This document shows positions 34,666 to 44,640 of a stretch of 64,000 nucleotides of DNA, one piece after another. The notes under the pieces are model-generated. The model was not told the origin of the DNA. It saw only the letters and a program-made list of their open reading frames with translations, and did not search any database. This DNA is from GCA-002780795 sp964545385. GTDB taxonomy: Bacteria > Patescibacteriota > Microgenomatia > UBA1406 > GWC2-37-13. A program made the translations under genes and the position numbers. Numbering within the stretch: the stretch's first letter is position 1; each line of letters starts with the position of its first letter. The stretch spans positions 1-64,000 of the forward strand of contig CAZJFG010000001.1 of the NCBI GenBank assembly GCA_964545385.1. Direction: 5' to 3'.

Positions 34666-34695
34666 AGTATAGTAAACAATTGTTTACCTTGTCAA
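34666..34695 (-). promoter_or_regulatory. Promoter of the lexA-dinB operon
   Basis: On the minus strand: TTGACA (34690-34695), 18-bp spacer containing the operator, TATACT (34666-34671). The -10 ends 9 nt before ATG, so the leader would be 0-4 nt. Confidence 0.82.
34672..34687. promoter_or_regulatory. LexA operator-like palindrome 2 (in promoter spacer)
   Basis: A perfect 16-bp palindrome, GTAAACAATTGTTTAC, filling the spacer between the -35 and -10 boxes of the lexA promoter, the classic position for a repressor. It shares the GTAAAC-N4-GTTTAC core with site 1. Confidence 0.82.
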
Positions 34696-34709
34696 GAGGT
34701 AAATTTTTA

Positions 34710-36806
34710 TTATTTTGCAGTCATTGATTTAATGATATTTTGAGGAACATTCTCATAATGAGAAGGTTCCATGTAGAAAAATCCTCGTCCTTCGGTAAGA
34801 GAACGAATAACGGTCGCATAACCGGAAAGCTCAGCCAAAGGCACATAGCTCTTAATAATGGTTACTTTATTTCTTTTCTCTGTACCAATAATCTTCCCTC
34901 TTCGGCTTGAGATGTCACCAATTGCAGCACCCATAAAATCATCAGGAACCGTCACCTCAAGCTTCATAATCGGTTCAATAAGAGTCACTCCCGCTTTTTT
35001 AGCAGCATCTTGAAGAGCCATGGATCCGGCAATTTTAAAAGCAATATCGGATGAGTCGACATCGTGGTAGCTTCCATCGTAAACCGTTGCTTCAAGATCA
35101 ACTATCGGAAAACCAAGCAAAACACCTTTCTCCATTGCTTCGATAATTCCTTTTTCGATAGGCGGAATAAACTCCGATGGAATAGCGCCACCTTTGATTT
35201 TATTGACGAATCTAAATCCTTCGCCACGAGCCAAAGGTCGCACCTTTATCAAACAGTGGCCGTACTGACCATGACCGCCCGACTGCTTGATGTACTTTCC
35301 TTCTGCTTCAACCTCTTTGGTAATGGTTTCTTTATAGGCAACTTGAGGTTTTCCAACTGAAACATTCATTCCCATCTCCCGCTGCATTCGATCAACCAGA
35401 ATCTCAAGATGCAGCTCTCCCATTCCAGACATAATTGTTTGACCTGTCTCCTGATTGATCTTAACTCTAAATGTCGGATCCTCTTCAGCCAGTCTTTGAA
35501 GAGTATAGGAAAGTTTTTCTTGATCGGCTTTGGTTTTGGGCTCAATTGCCAATGAGATGACCGGCTCAGGAAATGTAATCTGTTCCAAAAGAATCGGATT
35601 ATTTTGATCTGCCAGCGTATCTCCTGTTTTTGTTTCTTTCGGACCGATTAAACCAACTATTTCACCAGCATATGCTTTATCTATCTCTTCCCGCTGATTG
35701 GCATGCATGATAAGAAGTCGGCTTACCCGCTCCTGTTTTCCCTGATTAACATTATAAACATAAGAACCAGATTCCAAAACTCCAGAATAAACTCGACAAT
35801 AAGTAAGCTTTCCAACGTGCGGATCAAGTTGAAGTTTAAAGGCAATTGCCGAAAATTTTTCATCAGGAGTCAGTTTCCTAGTTACTTCCTCATTAGTTTT
35901 TGGATTTATTCCTTTAATTTCCTTAAGATCAACAGGTGATGGAAGATAGTCGATTACGCCGTCCAAGACCGGCTGAACACCTTTGTTGCGAAGCGATGTA
36001 CCTGCATAAACAGGAATCAACTTATAGGCGATCGTAGCTTTTCTCAAAGCCTTTTTCAAAGATTTAACATCGATCTCTTCGTTGTTTAAGTATTTATTCA
36101 AAAGCTGGTCATCGGTTTCGGTAATCGCCTCAACCAGTTTTGCTCTTGCATCTTCTGCCGGTTTTTTTAGATTCTCCGGAATTTCTGTCGTCGAATACTC
36201 TGTCCCTTGAGACTCTTTTTTATCCCAGATTAAAGCTTTCATTGTCAAAAGATCGATTACTCCTTGAAAGTCTTGTTCTTTGCCGATTGGATAAACCATA
36301 ACCGCTGGCTTGGCGCCCAAACGCTCGCTTATCTCGCCAACAGTTCCTTCAAAGTTAGCACCAAGTTTATCCATTTTATTAACAAAGCATAGTCTTGGCA
36401 CTTTGTATTTGTCGGCTTGACGCCAAACAGTTTCTGATTGACTCTGAACACCTTCTTCGGCGTCGAAAACAACAATCCCACCGTCTAAAACTCGGAGTGA
36501 CCGCTCAACCTCAGCAGTAAAGTCAACATGTCCTGGAGTATCAATTATATTAATACGACAATCTTTCCAAAAAGTAGTTGTGGCAGCTGATACAATAGTA
36601 ATTCCGCGTTCCCGCTCTTGTACCATCCAGTCCATCTGAGTATTTCCTTCGTCAATATTACCTATTTTATAAGTACGGCCGGTGTAAAAAAGAATCCGCT
36701 CGGTTGTGGTTGTTTTTCCAGCATCAATATGAGCAATAATACCAATGTTTCGGATTTTATCTAAAGGAACAATTCTGTTTTTTGTTATGATATTCTGTTG
36801 AGCCAT
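34710..36806 (-). CDS. fusA: Translation elongation factor G
   Basis: 698-residue GTPase that translocates tRNA-mRNA on the ribosome. G1 is AHIDAGKTTTTER, switch 2 is DTPGHVDFT and G4 is NKMD. Domain IV has QSGGHGQYGHCLIKV and the C-terminal part has GYATVIRSLTEGRG. It is the last gene of the rpoB-rpoC-rpsL-rpsG-fusA run, 6 nt after rpsG. No tuf gene follows; the next gene downstream is lexA. Confidence 0.98.
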   Translation of the reverse strand: MAQQNIITKNRIVPLDKIRNIGIIAHIDAGKTTTTERILFYTGRTYKIGNIDEGNTQMDWMVQERERGITIVSAATTTFWKDCRINIIDTPGHVDFTAEVERSLRVLDGGIVVFDAEEGVQSQSETVWRQADKYKVPRLCFVNKMDKLGANFEGTVGEISERLGAKPAVMVYPIGKEQDFQGVIDLLTMKALIWDKKESQGTEYSTTEIPENLKKPAEDARAKLVEAITETDDQLLNKYLNNEEIDVKSLKKALRKATIAYKLIPVYAGTSLRNKGVQPVLDGVIDYLPSPVDLKEIKGINPKTNEEVTRKLTPDEKFSAIAFKLQLDPHVGKLTYCRVYSGVLESGSYVYNVNQGKQERVSRLLIMHANQREEIDKAYAGEIVGLIGPKETKTGDTLADQNNPILLEQITFPEPVISLAIEPKTKADQEKLSYTLQRLAEEDPTFRVKINQETGQTIMSGMGELHLEILVDRMQREMGMNVSVGKPQVAYKETITKEVEAEGKYIKQSGGHGQYGHCLIKVRPLARGEGFRFVNKIKGGAIPSEFIPPIEKGIIEAMEKGVLLGFPIVDLEATVYDGSYHDVDSSDIAFKIAGSMALQDAAKKAGVTLIEPIMKLEVTVPDDFMGAAIGDISSRRGKIIGTEKRNKVTIIKSYVPLAELSGYATVIRSLTEGRGFFYMEPSHYENVPQNIIKSMTAK

Positions 36807-36812
36807 AATTTT

Positions 36813-37286
36813 TTACCACTTTAAATGTGAGAAGGCCTTGTTAGCTTCAGCCAGTTTTTCAGTCTGAGCCTTTTTTGCAACCGCACTTCCTTGATTTTTT
36901 GAAGCTTCCAAAAGTTCAGTATAAAGTTTGTCGGCAAATGTATGAAATTCTTTGCTGGATTTTTCTTTCGCAGCTTCAATAATCCAGTTTAATGCCAAAA
37001 AAAGTTTTCTCTCATGTCTTACTTCAATTGGAACAAGATAGGATGCGCCTCCTAATCTGCGAGGTTTTACCTCGTGGTTTGGCGCAACATTGTGGATTGC
37101 CTCATCCAAAATAACCATTGGATCCTTACCCTCTTTTTTCATTTTATCAAAGGCTTGATAAACTATCTTACGGGCAACGACTTTTTTACCATTGACCATA
37201 ATGTAATTAACCAGTTTTGATACTTCAAAACTGTTATACATTTCATCTTTTCTTACTGGTTGTTTTTTATAGACTCTTCTTGGCAT
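36813..37286 (-). CDS. rpsG: 30S ribosomal protein S7
   Basis: 157-residue 16S rRNA-binding protein that organises the small-subunit head. MPRRVYKKQPVRKDEMYNS at the start, VNYIMVNGKKVVARKIVYQAFD, HNVAPNHEVKPRRLGGASYLVPIEV and RHERKLFLALNWIIEAA are diagnostic. It lies between rpsL (2 nt) and fusA (6 nt), the usual str-operon order. Confidence 0.98.
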   Translation of the reverse strand: MPRRVYKKQPVRKDEMYNSFEVSKLVNYIMVNGKKVVARKIVYQAFDKMKKEGKDPMVILDEAIHNVAPNHEVKPRRLGGASYLVPIEVRHERKLFLALNWIIEAAKEKSSKEFHTFADKLYTELLEASKNQGSAVAKKAQTEKLAEANKAFSHLKW

Positions 37287-37288
37287 AG

Positions 37289-37696
37289 TTATTTACTTTT
37301 AGTTCCGTATTTGGAGCGTGAAGTAGATCTATTTTCCACTCCACCGGTATCAAACTTCCCTCTAACAATGTGATATTTCACGCCTGGAAGATCTTTAACG
37401 CGACCACCGCGTACCAATACTATCGAGTGCTCGGCTAAATTATGGCCAATTCCTTGGATATAAGCTGTTACTTCAACCTTATTTGATAGTCTGACTCTTG
37501 CCACTTTCCGTAAGGCGGAATTTGGTTTTTTTGGCGTCATGGTTCTAACAATCGTACAGACACCTCTTTTAAAAGGATTATTTGTATTGACATACTTTCT
37601 TTTTATGATATTAAAACTGGATTTCAGGGCGGCCGAACGAGACTTTTTAAGCCTTTTCTTCCTTCCTTTTTTCACCAGTTGATTGATTGTCGGCAT
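37289..37696 (-). CDS. rpsL: 30S ribosomal protein S12
   Basis: 135-residue decoding-centre protein. It has the canonical start MPTINQLVKKGR, TPKKPNSALRKVARVRLSNK, YIQGIGHNLAEHSIVLVRGGRVKDLPGVKYHIVRG and RSKYGTKSK at the end. Its start codon lies 50 nt inside the 3' end of rpoC, an unusually long overlap between two essential genes. The canonical N-terminus makes a later start unlikely. Confidence 0.98.
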   Translation of the reverse strand: MPTINQLVKKGRKKRLKKSRSAALKSSFNIIKRKYVNTNNPFKRGVCTIVRTMTPKKPNSALRKVARVRLSNKVEVTAYIQGIGHNLAEHSIVLVRGGRVKDLPGVKYHIVRGKFDTGGVENRSTSRSKYGTKSK

Positions 37697-40600
37697 ATTT
37701 GTCTAAAAACTTACCGTAATACTTATCGATTAAATCTTTGGTAACCGGTAGTAATCTGCCAATTATAACATTTTCTTTCAAACCCAGCAAGTAATCTACC
37801 TGGCCTTTAATAGCTGCATTTGTCAACACATTGGTTGTCTGTTCAAACGAAGCCGAAGACAACCAGCTATCAGTATAGATAGCGGCACGGGTAATTCCAA
37901 GTATAGACACCTTGCCTACAGCTGGTTTCCCACCTTGGGCTAAAAGTTTTTTATTTTCTTCTTCAAAACGAATTTTTGATACAACTTCACCTTTAATAAA
38001 TGAGGTATCTCCTTCATCTTCGATGATTACCTTATCACTCATTTTGCGAATAATTGTTTCAAAATGCTTATCATGAATGACGATTCCCTGAGATTCATAA
38101 ACTCTTTGCATCTCATTCAAAAGATAAAGTTGAGCATCTCTTAACCCTCTGATTATTAGAATATCGGAAACATCATGATATCCTTCAGAAAGCGCGGTGC
38201 CGGTTGTCACCAGTTGTCCGTCTTTAACCTTTAATTTCTGAGACATGGGGACGATAAACTCCTGTTCTCGCGGGTTTTCTTTGCTTGATGAGATAACTTT
38301 TATGTAATAAAGCTCTTTTTCATTATCTTCTTTAAGCTCAACTCGTCCTCCAAACTCACAGATTGGCGAGATGATTTTCGGTGTTCTTGTCTCAAAAAGT
38401 TCCTCGACTCGAGGTAAACCCTGAGTCACGTCGGCAATGACGATTCCTCCAAAATGTCGAACTCGCATTGTCAGTTGAGTGCCTGGTTCACCAATTGATT
38501 GGGCAGCAATTACACCAACCGGAACACCTATTTCTACAGGTTTGTTTGTGGAAAGATCAAGACCGTAACATTTTTGACAAACTCCGTGTTTCGACTGACA
38601 GAATAATGGTGAGCGAACCTTAATTTCTTTTTTACCGCTTGCCAAAATTTCTGCTAGTTTTTTATCGTCAATTAATTCATTTGTTTCGGCTGTATATCGA
38701 CCTCTAATTCTTTCTTGAAACTTTTCTCCCCGTTCATCTGAAGTTTTTATAACAAGACCTTTTTTAGTTCCGCAGTCCTCTTCTTTAATAATCATATCAT
38801 GAGCCACATCAACCAGCCGTCTTGTCAAATAACCTGCATCTGCTGTTTTTAGAGCTGAGTCGGTCAAACCTTTTCTAGCACCTCGTGCTGAAATAACGTA
38901 TTCGAATATGGAAAGACCTTGACGATAGTTGGATTTTGTTGGAACTTCAATGATTTTCCCCAGAGGATCAACCACCAAACCTTTAATAGCCGAAAGCTGT
39001 TTAAGCTGCTCGCGAGAGGCACGAGGACCGCCGGATTTAATCGCCATCATAACCGGATTTTCATCTCCAAGACTTGCCCAGGTTTTGTCGGCAAGCTCCT
39101 CCGTAACATCAATCCAAAGTTTATTGGAATAACGTTTTTTCTCATCAAGGCTTAAAAGTCCTTGTTCATAGTTTTTTTCGATTTTTTTAACCTCTTTTTC
39201 GGTACGGGCGATAACTTCATCTTTTTCTTTAATTATCTTGCAATCAAAAACCGAGAAAGAAAGACCACCACAGACAGTTGCTCCCCAAAAACCAATGTCT
39301 TTTAAGTTATCGATTAATTGGCCAACATGTTTTTCGTCAAAAATACTCATTGCCTGAGTGATGATCGATTTTATATCGGCAGCTTTGACTTCTTTGTTGA
39401 TAAAGCGTAGTTCCTGAGGTAGTGGTTTATTAAAAATAATTCTTCCAATTGTTGTTTTGACTACTTCCTCGCCGATTTTGACGAATATCGGTTCACGCAG
39501 ACTAACATTACCTAAATTATAGCTATTTATTGCGCTATCTTCTGTAGCAAAAAGTTTCAGTTCTTCGTCTTTTTTTGTTGCCCAAAGCTCATCAACCGTC
39601 GTTAGATAGTAACAACCGACAGCCATCTCTTTGTTTGGTAATACGATCGGTGACCCGTCAGACGGTTTAAGCAGATTGTGATACGGAAGCATTCTATTTT
39701 TGACCTCTTCAATTGCCGGCTTGGAAAGAGGTACAAAAACACCCATTGCATCTCCATCAAAGTCGGCGTTGTAACCGGCACAGACCGTCGGATGAAGTTT
39801 TATCGCATGGGCATCTGTTAAAACCGGATAAAATCCCAAAATGGAAAGTTTGTGTAATGTTGGAGCGCGGTTTAAAAGAATCGGATGATCTTTGGTAATC
39901 TCTTCCAGAATATCATAAACCACCGGTTCTTTTTTCTCCAGAAAGTCCTTAGCGGATTTTATATTTGGCGCCAGCCCACGGACAATAATTTCGTGAAGCA
40001 AAAATGGCTTAAAAAGCTCAAGAGCCATTTCTTTTGGAATACCGCATTGGTTGATCTTTAGGTCCGGTCCGACAATAATCGTTGAACGACCTGAATAATC
40101 GACCCGTTTTCCAAGAAGGTTTTGGCGGAAACGACCTTGTTTCCCACGCAAAACATCGGAAAGTGATTTTTGAATTTTTGAAGCTGCTCCTTGGGTTCGG
40201 GCACGGCCTCGAGATTTCTGAAGATCAATCAAAGAATCAACAGCCTCCTGTAACATTCTTTTTTCGTTTCGCAAAATGATTTCCGGTGCTCCCAGATCGA
40301 TTAACTGTTTCAATCTGTTGTTACGGTTTATCACCCGGCGATAAAAATCGTTAAGATCAGACGTCGCAAACTTTCCACCTGGCAGCTGGACAACCGGTCG
40401 CAGATCAGGCGGAATGACAGGAAGTACTGTTAAGATCATCCATTTGGGTGATATTTTGGCTTTGACAAATGCTTCAAGACAACGAATTCTTTTTAATAAT
40501 TTGTTTCTTTTTTCACCTTTTGTTTCTTCAAGTTGCTTTAAAACATCATTGTATTCTTTATCAATATCAAGATTGGACAATACTTCAAAAACTGTTTCTG

Positions 40601-41402
40601 CGCCCATACCAACAACAATAAAGTCTTCAATATTTTTTTCTCGGTAAAACAAATAGTCGTCTTCTTCCAAAGTATCAAAAACATTTAAGACCTTTGTTGT
40701 TTTGATAAGCCGATCGTAAAAAGCTGTTTTTTGGGCTTTTTGACCTCCAAATCTATCGGTCAAGAGTCTCAGTTGTTCTCTTTCTTTAAAATCAATCTCT
40801 TCACGAGTAATTTCTTTTTGTTCTTTGTTAGTAATTTTGTCTAAAAGCTTTTTTCTTTCTTTTATAAAACCTTCTTTCACTTTTTCTTCTTCTTTCCTAA
40901 AGTCTTCCCGAAGTTCTTCCAATACTTTTTTTTTCTCATCTTCAATAACTTTAATGGCTTTTTTCTGTTTATCTTTATCTACCGACTTAATAAGGTAAAG
41001 GGCATAGTAAATTACTCTTTCCAACGCTTGAGTTGGAACGTTTAGAACCGTACTCAAGATTGAAGAAGTCCCTTTAAAATACCAAATATGAGCGATTGGT
41101 GAAGCTAGTTTAATATGGCCCATGCGCTCACGCCTGACAGCTGATGTCGTAATTTCCACTCCACAGCGATCGCAAACAATCCCCTTATAGCGAATTCTTT
41201 TGTACTTTCCACAGTAACATTCGTAGTCTTTGGTCGGCCCGAAGATTTTTTCATCAAAAAGACCGTCTTTTTCGGCTCTGAAAGTGCGGTAGTTTATGGT
41301 TTCTGGTTTAGTCACCTCGCCATAAGACCACTTTAAAATTGCCTCGGGCGAGGCAAGACTTATTCTTAAGCCGGAAAAATCTATCAAATCCAGTTCATCC
41401 AT
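37647..41402 (-). CDS. rpoC: DNA-directed RNA polymerase beta' subunit
   Basis: 1251 residues from the ATG at 41402 (MDELDLIDFSGLRISLASPE), which is the family-typical start and lies 4 nt after rpoB. The frame also opens at 41441 inside rpoB, which is less likely. N-terminal zinc site CYCGKYKRIRYKGIVCDRCG, active-site Mg motif NADFDGDAMG, second zinc site C-x-KKG...CQSKHGVCQKC, and the trigger/bridge region QSIGEPGTQLTMRVRHFGG are all present. A Lys/Glu coiled insert lies near residues 150-220. It ends GEKRKEEKA, overlapping rpsL by 50 nt. Confidence 0.98.
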   Translation of the reverse strand: MDELDLIDFSGLRISLASPEAILKWSYGEVTKPETINYRTFRAEKDGLFDEKIFGPTKDYECYCGKYKRIRYKGIVCDRCGVEITTSAVRRERMGHIKLASPIAHIWYFKGTSSILSTVLNVPTQALERVIYYALYLIKSVDKDKQKKAIKVIEDEKKKVLEELREDFRKEEEKVKEGFIKERKKLLDKITNKEQKEITREEIDFKEREQLRLLTDRFGGQKAQKTAFYDRLIKTTKVLNVFDTLEEDDYLFYREKNIEDFIVVGMGAETVFEVLSNLDIDKEYNDVLKQLEETKGEKRNKLLKRIRCLEAFVKAKISPKWMILTVLPVIPPDLRPVVQLPGGKFATSDLNDFYRRVINRNNRLKQLIDLGAPEIILRNEKRMLQEAVDSLIDLQKSRGRARTQGAASKIQKSLSDVLRGKQGRFRQNLLGKRVDYSGRSTIIVGPDLKINQCGIPKEMALELFKPFLLHEIIVRGLAPNIKSAKDFLEKKEPVVYDILEEITKDHPILLNRAPTLHKLSILGFYPVLTDAHAIKLHPTVCAGYNADFDGDAMGVFVPLSKPAIEEVKNRMLPYHNLLKPSDGSPIVLPNKEMAVGCYYLTTVDELWATKKDEELKLFATEDSAINSYNLGNVSLREPIFVKIGEEVVKTTIGRIIFNKPLPQELRFINKEVKAADIKSIITQAMSIFDEKHVGQLIDNLKDIGFWGATVCGGLSFSVFDCKIIKEKDEVIARTEKEVKKIEKNYEQGLLSLDEKKRYSNKLWIDVTEELADKTWASLGDENPVMMAIKSGGPRASREQLKQLSAIKGLVVDPLGKIIEVPTKSNYRQGLSIFEYVISARGARKGLTDSALKTADAGYLTRRLVDVAHDMIIKEEDCGTKKGLVIKTSDERGEKFQERIRGRYTAETNELIDDKKLAEILASGKKEIKVRSPLFCQSKHGVCQKCYGLDLSTNKPVEIGVPVGVIAAQSIGEPGTQLTMRVRHFGGIVIADVTQGLPRVEELFETRTPKIISPICEFGGRVELKEDNEKELYYIKVISSSKENPREQEFIVPMSQKLKVKDGQLVTTGTALSEGYHDVSDILIIRGLRDAQLYLLNEMQRVYESQGIVIHDKHFETIIRKMSDKVIIEDEGDTSFIKGEVVSKIRFEEENKKLLAQGGKPAVGKVSILGITRAAIYTDSWLSSASFEQTTNVLTNAAIKGQVDYLLGLKENVIIGRLLPVTKDLIDKYYGKFLDKYADNQSTGEKRKEEKA

Positions 41403-41406
41403 AATT

Positions 41407-44400
41407 TTATTTAATGTAATCAATTGACAACCCCAAAGCATTCAGTTCTTTCACAAGAACGTGGAACGACTCTGGCACACTCGACTGCGGGATATCAATT
41501 CCTTTGATAATTGCTTCAAAAGCTCTGGTTCGACCACGAACATCGTCACTTTTTATAGTCAACATTTCCTGTAGTGTATGTGGTACACGATGGGACTCAA
41601 GTGCCCAGACTTCCATCTCACCAAAACGTTGACCACCCATCTGAGATTTTCCACCAAGTGGTTGTTGGGTAACTAAAGAATATGGACCAACCGACCTTGC
41701 ATGGAACTTGTCTTCAACCATATGAATCAGCTTCATGATGTAACTTATACCGACTAAAACTGGCTTTTCATATGGTTTACCGGTCTGAGCATCATATAAA
41801 GTAACCTTACCATCAACCGACCAACCGATTTTTTCAAGCTCTTCCGTAATAAATTGTTCACGAATTTTTTCAAAGACCGGAACCGAGATGGTGGTTGCGG
41901 TTTGATTTGCTACTAGTCCAAGAAGAGCTTCATAAAGCTGTCCTAAATTCATTCTTGAAAGAATCGACAAAGGTGAAAGAATAACATCAACCGGTGTTCC
42001 ATCCTCAAGATAAGGCATCTCCCATTCAGGTAAAATCCTTGAGATAACACCCTTATTTCCGTGTCGACCGGCCAGTTTATCTCCAATCGAAATTTTGCGG
42101 AGTGAAGCCGTATTGACAATAATTCTTTTAAGAATACTTGGTTCAAGTTCATTTGGATCTTTTTTAGAATCAATTACTTCAATATTAACAACTGTTCCGG
42201 TTTTCCCGTAGGGCATACGTAAAGAAGTATCTTTGACATCTTTTGCTTTTTCGCCAAAAATAGCTCGCAGTAATCTTTCCTCGGCTGTCAGTTCTTTTTC
42301 GCCTTTTGGTGCAACTTTTCCGACCAAAATATTGCCACCTTCAACTTCTGTACCAACAACTACAAGTCCTTCTTTATCAAGATTTTGTAAAACCTCTTCT
42401 CGAACATTTGGAATATCACGTGTCAGTTCTTCCGGACCAAGTTTTGTATCAACCAAATCGGCGATAAACTCCTCCATAGTGATAGAACTGAGCATATCAT
42501 TTTTAATTAATCTTTCAGAAATAACAAATCCGTCTTCATAACCAAGACCATTTAACGAAGTATAGGCAACCACAAGATTTTGACCAAGTGAAAGCTTCCC
42601 ATCATCTGTTGCCGGACCATCGATGAGTACTTTCCCTTTTTTTACCTTTTCATTGAGTTCAACCTTTGGCCGTTGATCAAAAACTACGTCTTTGTTTGTC
42701 CTGACAAATCTTTCAACTTTATATTTATAATTTTTTCCGCTTTTTCCTTTAAAAATAACTTGTTGGCCATCAACATATGTGACAGTGCCGTCTTCTGGTG
42801 CAAAGATTGTACGATTCATCGATGAGGCAATTTTTTCTTCAAGTCCGGTTCCAACCAAAGGTTGTCTAGGCTTGACCAAGGGCACGGCTTGGCATTGCAT
42901 GTGAGTACCCATCAATGCTCGTGAAGCATCATCGTTCTGCAAAAAAGGAATAAGACTGGCCGAAGCACCTACTACCTGTCGAGGTGAAATATCTATAAGA
43001 TCAAGTTTCTCAACCGGTACCTCAACTAAATCACCGTTAAAACGGGCTACAACATTAACATCAATGATAAAACCGTTTTTGTCTAAATTTACAGTGTCTG
43101 AGGTAATATAATATTTTTCTTCGTCGTCCGCTTGCAGGTAAATAATTTCATTTGAAATCTTTACTTTTATTTTTCCGCCGTTTTTTTCTTTAATCAGTTT
43201 GCGATATGGTGTTTCTATAAAACCATATTGATTCACTTTCGCATACAAAGAAAGGTAAGTAACAACACCAATATTGGGCCCCTCTGGGGATCTAATCGGA
43301 CAAATTCTTCCGTACTGAGATGAAGAAATGTCACGAATTGAGAAGGCGGCTCTTTCTTTTTCAATACCTCCCGGTCCGCCAACCGTTACTCTTCGCAGAT
43401 TGTCAAGTTCAGATAAAGGATTAGTCTGGTCAACGATGGTTGAAAGCTGGCTTGTTCGGTAAAAAGAATTTATACTTACGGTAAGTGGTTTTGAGTTGAC
43501 AATTTGAGCCGGTAGAACATGCGTTTCACCAGCTACCAAACTCATTCTTTCCTTAATCTCCCGCTCAACCCGTAGCATACCGACTCGAATTCCATACATA
43601 CCGACAAGTTCATCAACAGTTCGCAGATATCGATTACTCAAATGATCAATATCGTCAAACTTTCCTTTTCCAATAGTCAAATTAAGAAGATATTTGATCG
43701 TTTCAATAAAATCGTCTTTTGTCAAAAGAAAGTTTTCTTTTTCAATTGGAAGGTTAATTCCTAGTTTTCGGTTGATTTTGAAACGGCCGACATCGGCTAA
43801 GGAATACCTACGGCTGTTGAAAAAAAGACTATTGAGGGTATCGTAAGCATTTTCCAAAATCAAAGGTTCTCCTGGCTTGATCTTTCGATAGATCTCAATT
43901 GCCGCATCGTCTTTGTTTTTCGTATGATCTTTTTTCAGAGTCGGATTTAAATATTTTTCGACCAAAGTAGGATCAAGGCCTTTAAAGTGTTCCAAGATTT
44001 CCGCTGTCGTTTCATTGTCGAAAACTTTCAAAAAAACAGTTGCTAAAAATTTTCTTCTTTTGTTAACCTTCATTTCAATCAGATTGTTTTTATTGATAGT
44101 GATATCAATCCAAGCGCCGATATAAGGCCGGATCTCGGCATTGTAAAGAGTTTGGCGGGTAACTTTATCAATCTCGGCTGTAAAATAAACACCAGGCGAT
44201 CTGGCAATCTGGTTTATGATTGCCCGTTCAATTCCGTTTATGATAAATGTTCCACGATCGGTCATTTTGGGAAGATTGAAAAAGTAAACATCTTGTGCTT
44301 TTTCACTGCCGGTTTTTTTGTTATGAAGAGTAAGTTTTACATAGACTGGAACATCGTAGGTCAATTTTTTTTGAAGGCAAAGATCAAGAGAATAACGAGG

Positions 44401-44622
44401 CTCACCAAAATAAAGATCGTTAAAATAAAGGGTAAATTTTTTTCCCGTATAGTCTTCAATGGGGAAAAATTCATTGATGATCTCACGAATACTTTCATCG
44501 ATAAATTTTTTCCAAGATTGCTTTTGAATTTCTATTAAGTCAAGTTTTTCTAGTTCTTTATCTGGTTTTCCAAGGAATAGTTTTTTTTGGGGTTTAATAA
44601 TGATTTGATCTGTCTTGCTCAT
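41407..44622 (-). CDS. rpoB: DNA-directed RNA polymerase beta subunit
   Basis: 1071 residues, short for the family and without large lineage inserts. The rifampicin-pocket region reads TSQLSTIVDQTNPLSELDNLRRVTVGGPGG. Further conserved segments are YGRICPIRSPEGPNIG, GDKLAGRHGNKGVISRILP and GGKSQMGGQRFGEMEVWALE. It heads a run to rpoC, rpsL, rpsG and fusA. A consensus promoter lies upstream, with a terminator-like hairpin in the leader, so expression may be set by attenuation. There is no strong Shine-Dalgarno. Confidence 0.98.
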   Translation of the reverse strand: MSKTDQIIIKPQKKLFLGKPDKELEKLDLIEIQKQSWKKFIDESIREIINEFFPIEDYTGKKFTLYFNDLYFGEPRYSLDLCLQKKLTYDVPVYVKLTLHNKKTGSEKAQDVYFFNLPKMTDRGTFIINGIERAIINQIARSPGVYFTAEIDKVTRQTLYNAEIRPYIGAWIDITINKNNLIEMKVNKRRKFLATVFLKVFDNETTAEILEHFKGLDPTLVEKYLNPTLKKDHTKNKDDAAIEIYRKIKPGEPLILENAYDTLNSLFFNSRRYSLADVGRFKINRKLGINLPIEKENFLLTKDDFIETIKYLLNLTIGKGKFDDIDHLSNRYLRTVDELVGMYGIRVGMLRVEREIKERMSLVAGETHVLPAQIVNSKPLTVSINSFYRTSQLSTIVDQTNPLSELDNLRRVTVGGPGGIEKERAAFSIRDISSSQYGRICPIRSPEGPNIGVVTYLSLYAKVNQYGFIETPYRKLIKEKNGGKIKVKISNEIIYLQADDEEKYYITSDTVNLDKNGFIIDVNVVARFNGDLVEVPVEKLDLIDISPRQVVGASASLIPFLQNDDASRALMGTHMQCQAVPLVKPRQPLVGTGLEEKIASSMNRTIFAPEDGTVTYVDGQQVIFKGKSGKNYKYKVERFVRTNKDVVFDQRPKVELNEKVKKGKVLIDGPATDDGKLSLGQNLVVAYTSLNGLGYEDGFVISERLIKNDMLSSITMEEFIADLVDTKLGPEELTRDIPNVREEVLQNLDKEGLVVVGTEVEGGNILVGKVAPKGEKELTAEERLLRAIFGEKAKDVKDTSLRMPYGKTGTVVNIEVIDSKKDPNELEPSILKRIIVNTASLRKISIGDKLAGRHGNKGVISRILPEWEMPYLEDGTPVDVILSPLSILSRMNLGQLYEALLGLVANQTATTISVPVFEKIREQFITEELEKIGWSVDGKVTLYDAQTGKPYEKPVLVGISYIMKLIHMVEDKFHARSVGPYSLVTQQPLGGKSQMGGQRFGEMEVWALESHRVPHTLQEMLTIKSDDVRGRTRAFEAIIKGIDIPQSSVPESFHVLVKELNALGLSIDYIK

Positions 44623-44640
44623 TTTCTTTTTTTAAAAACA

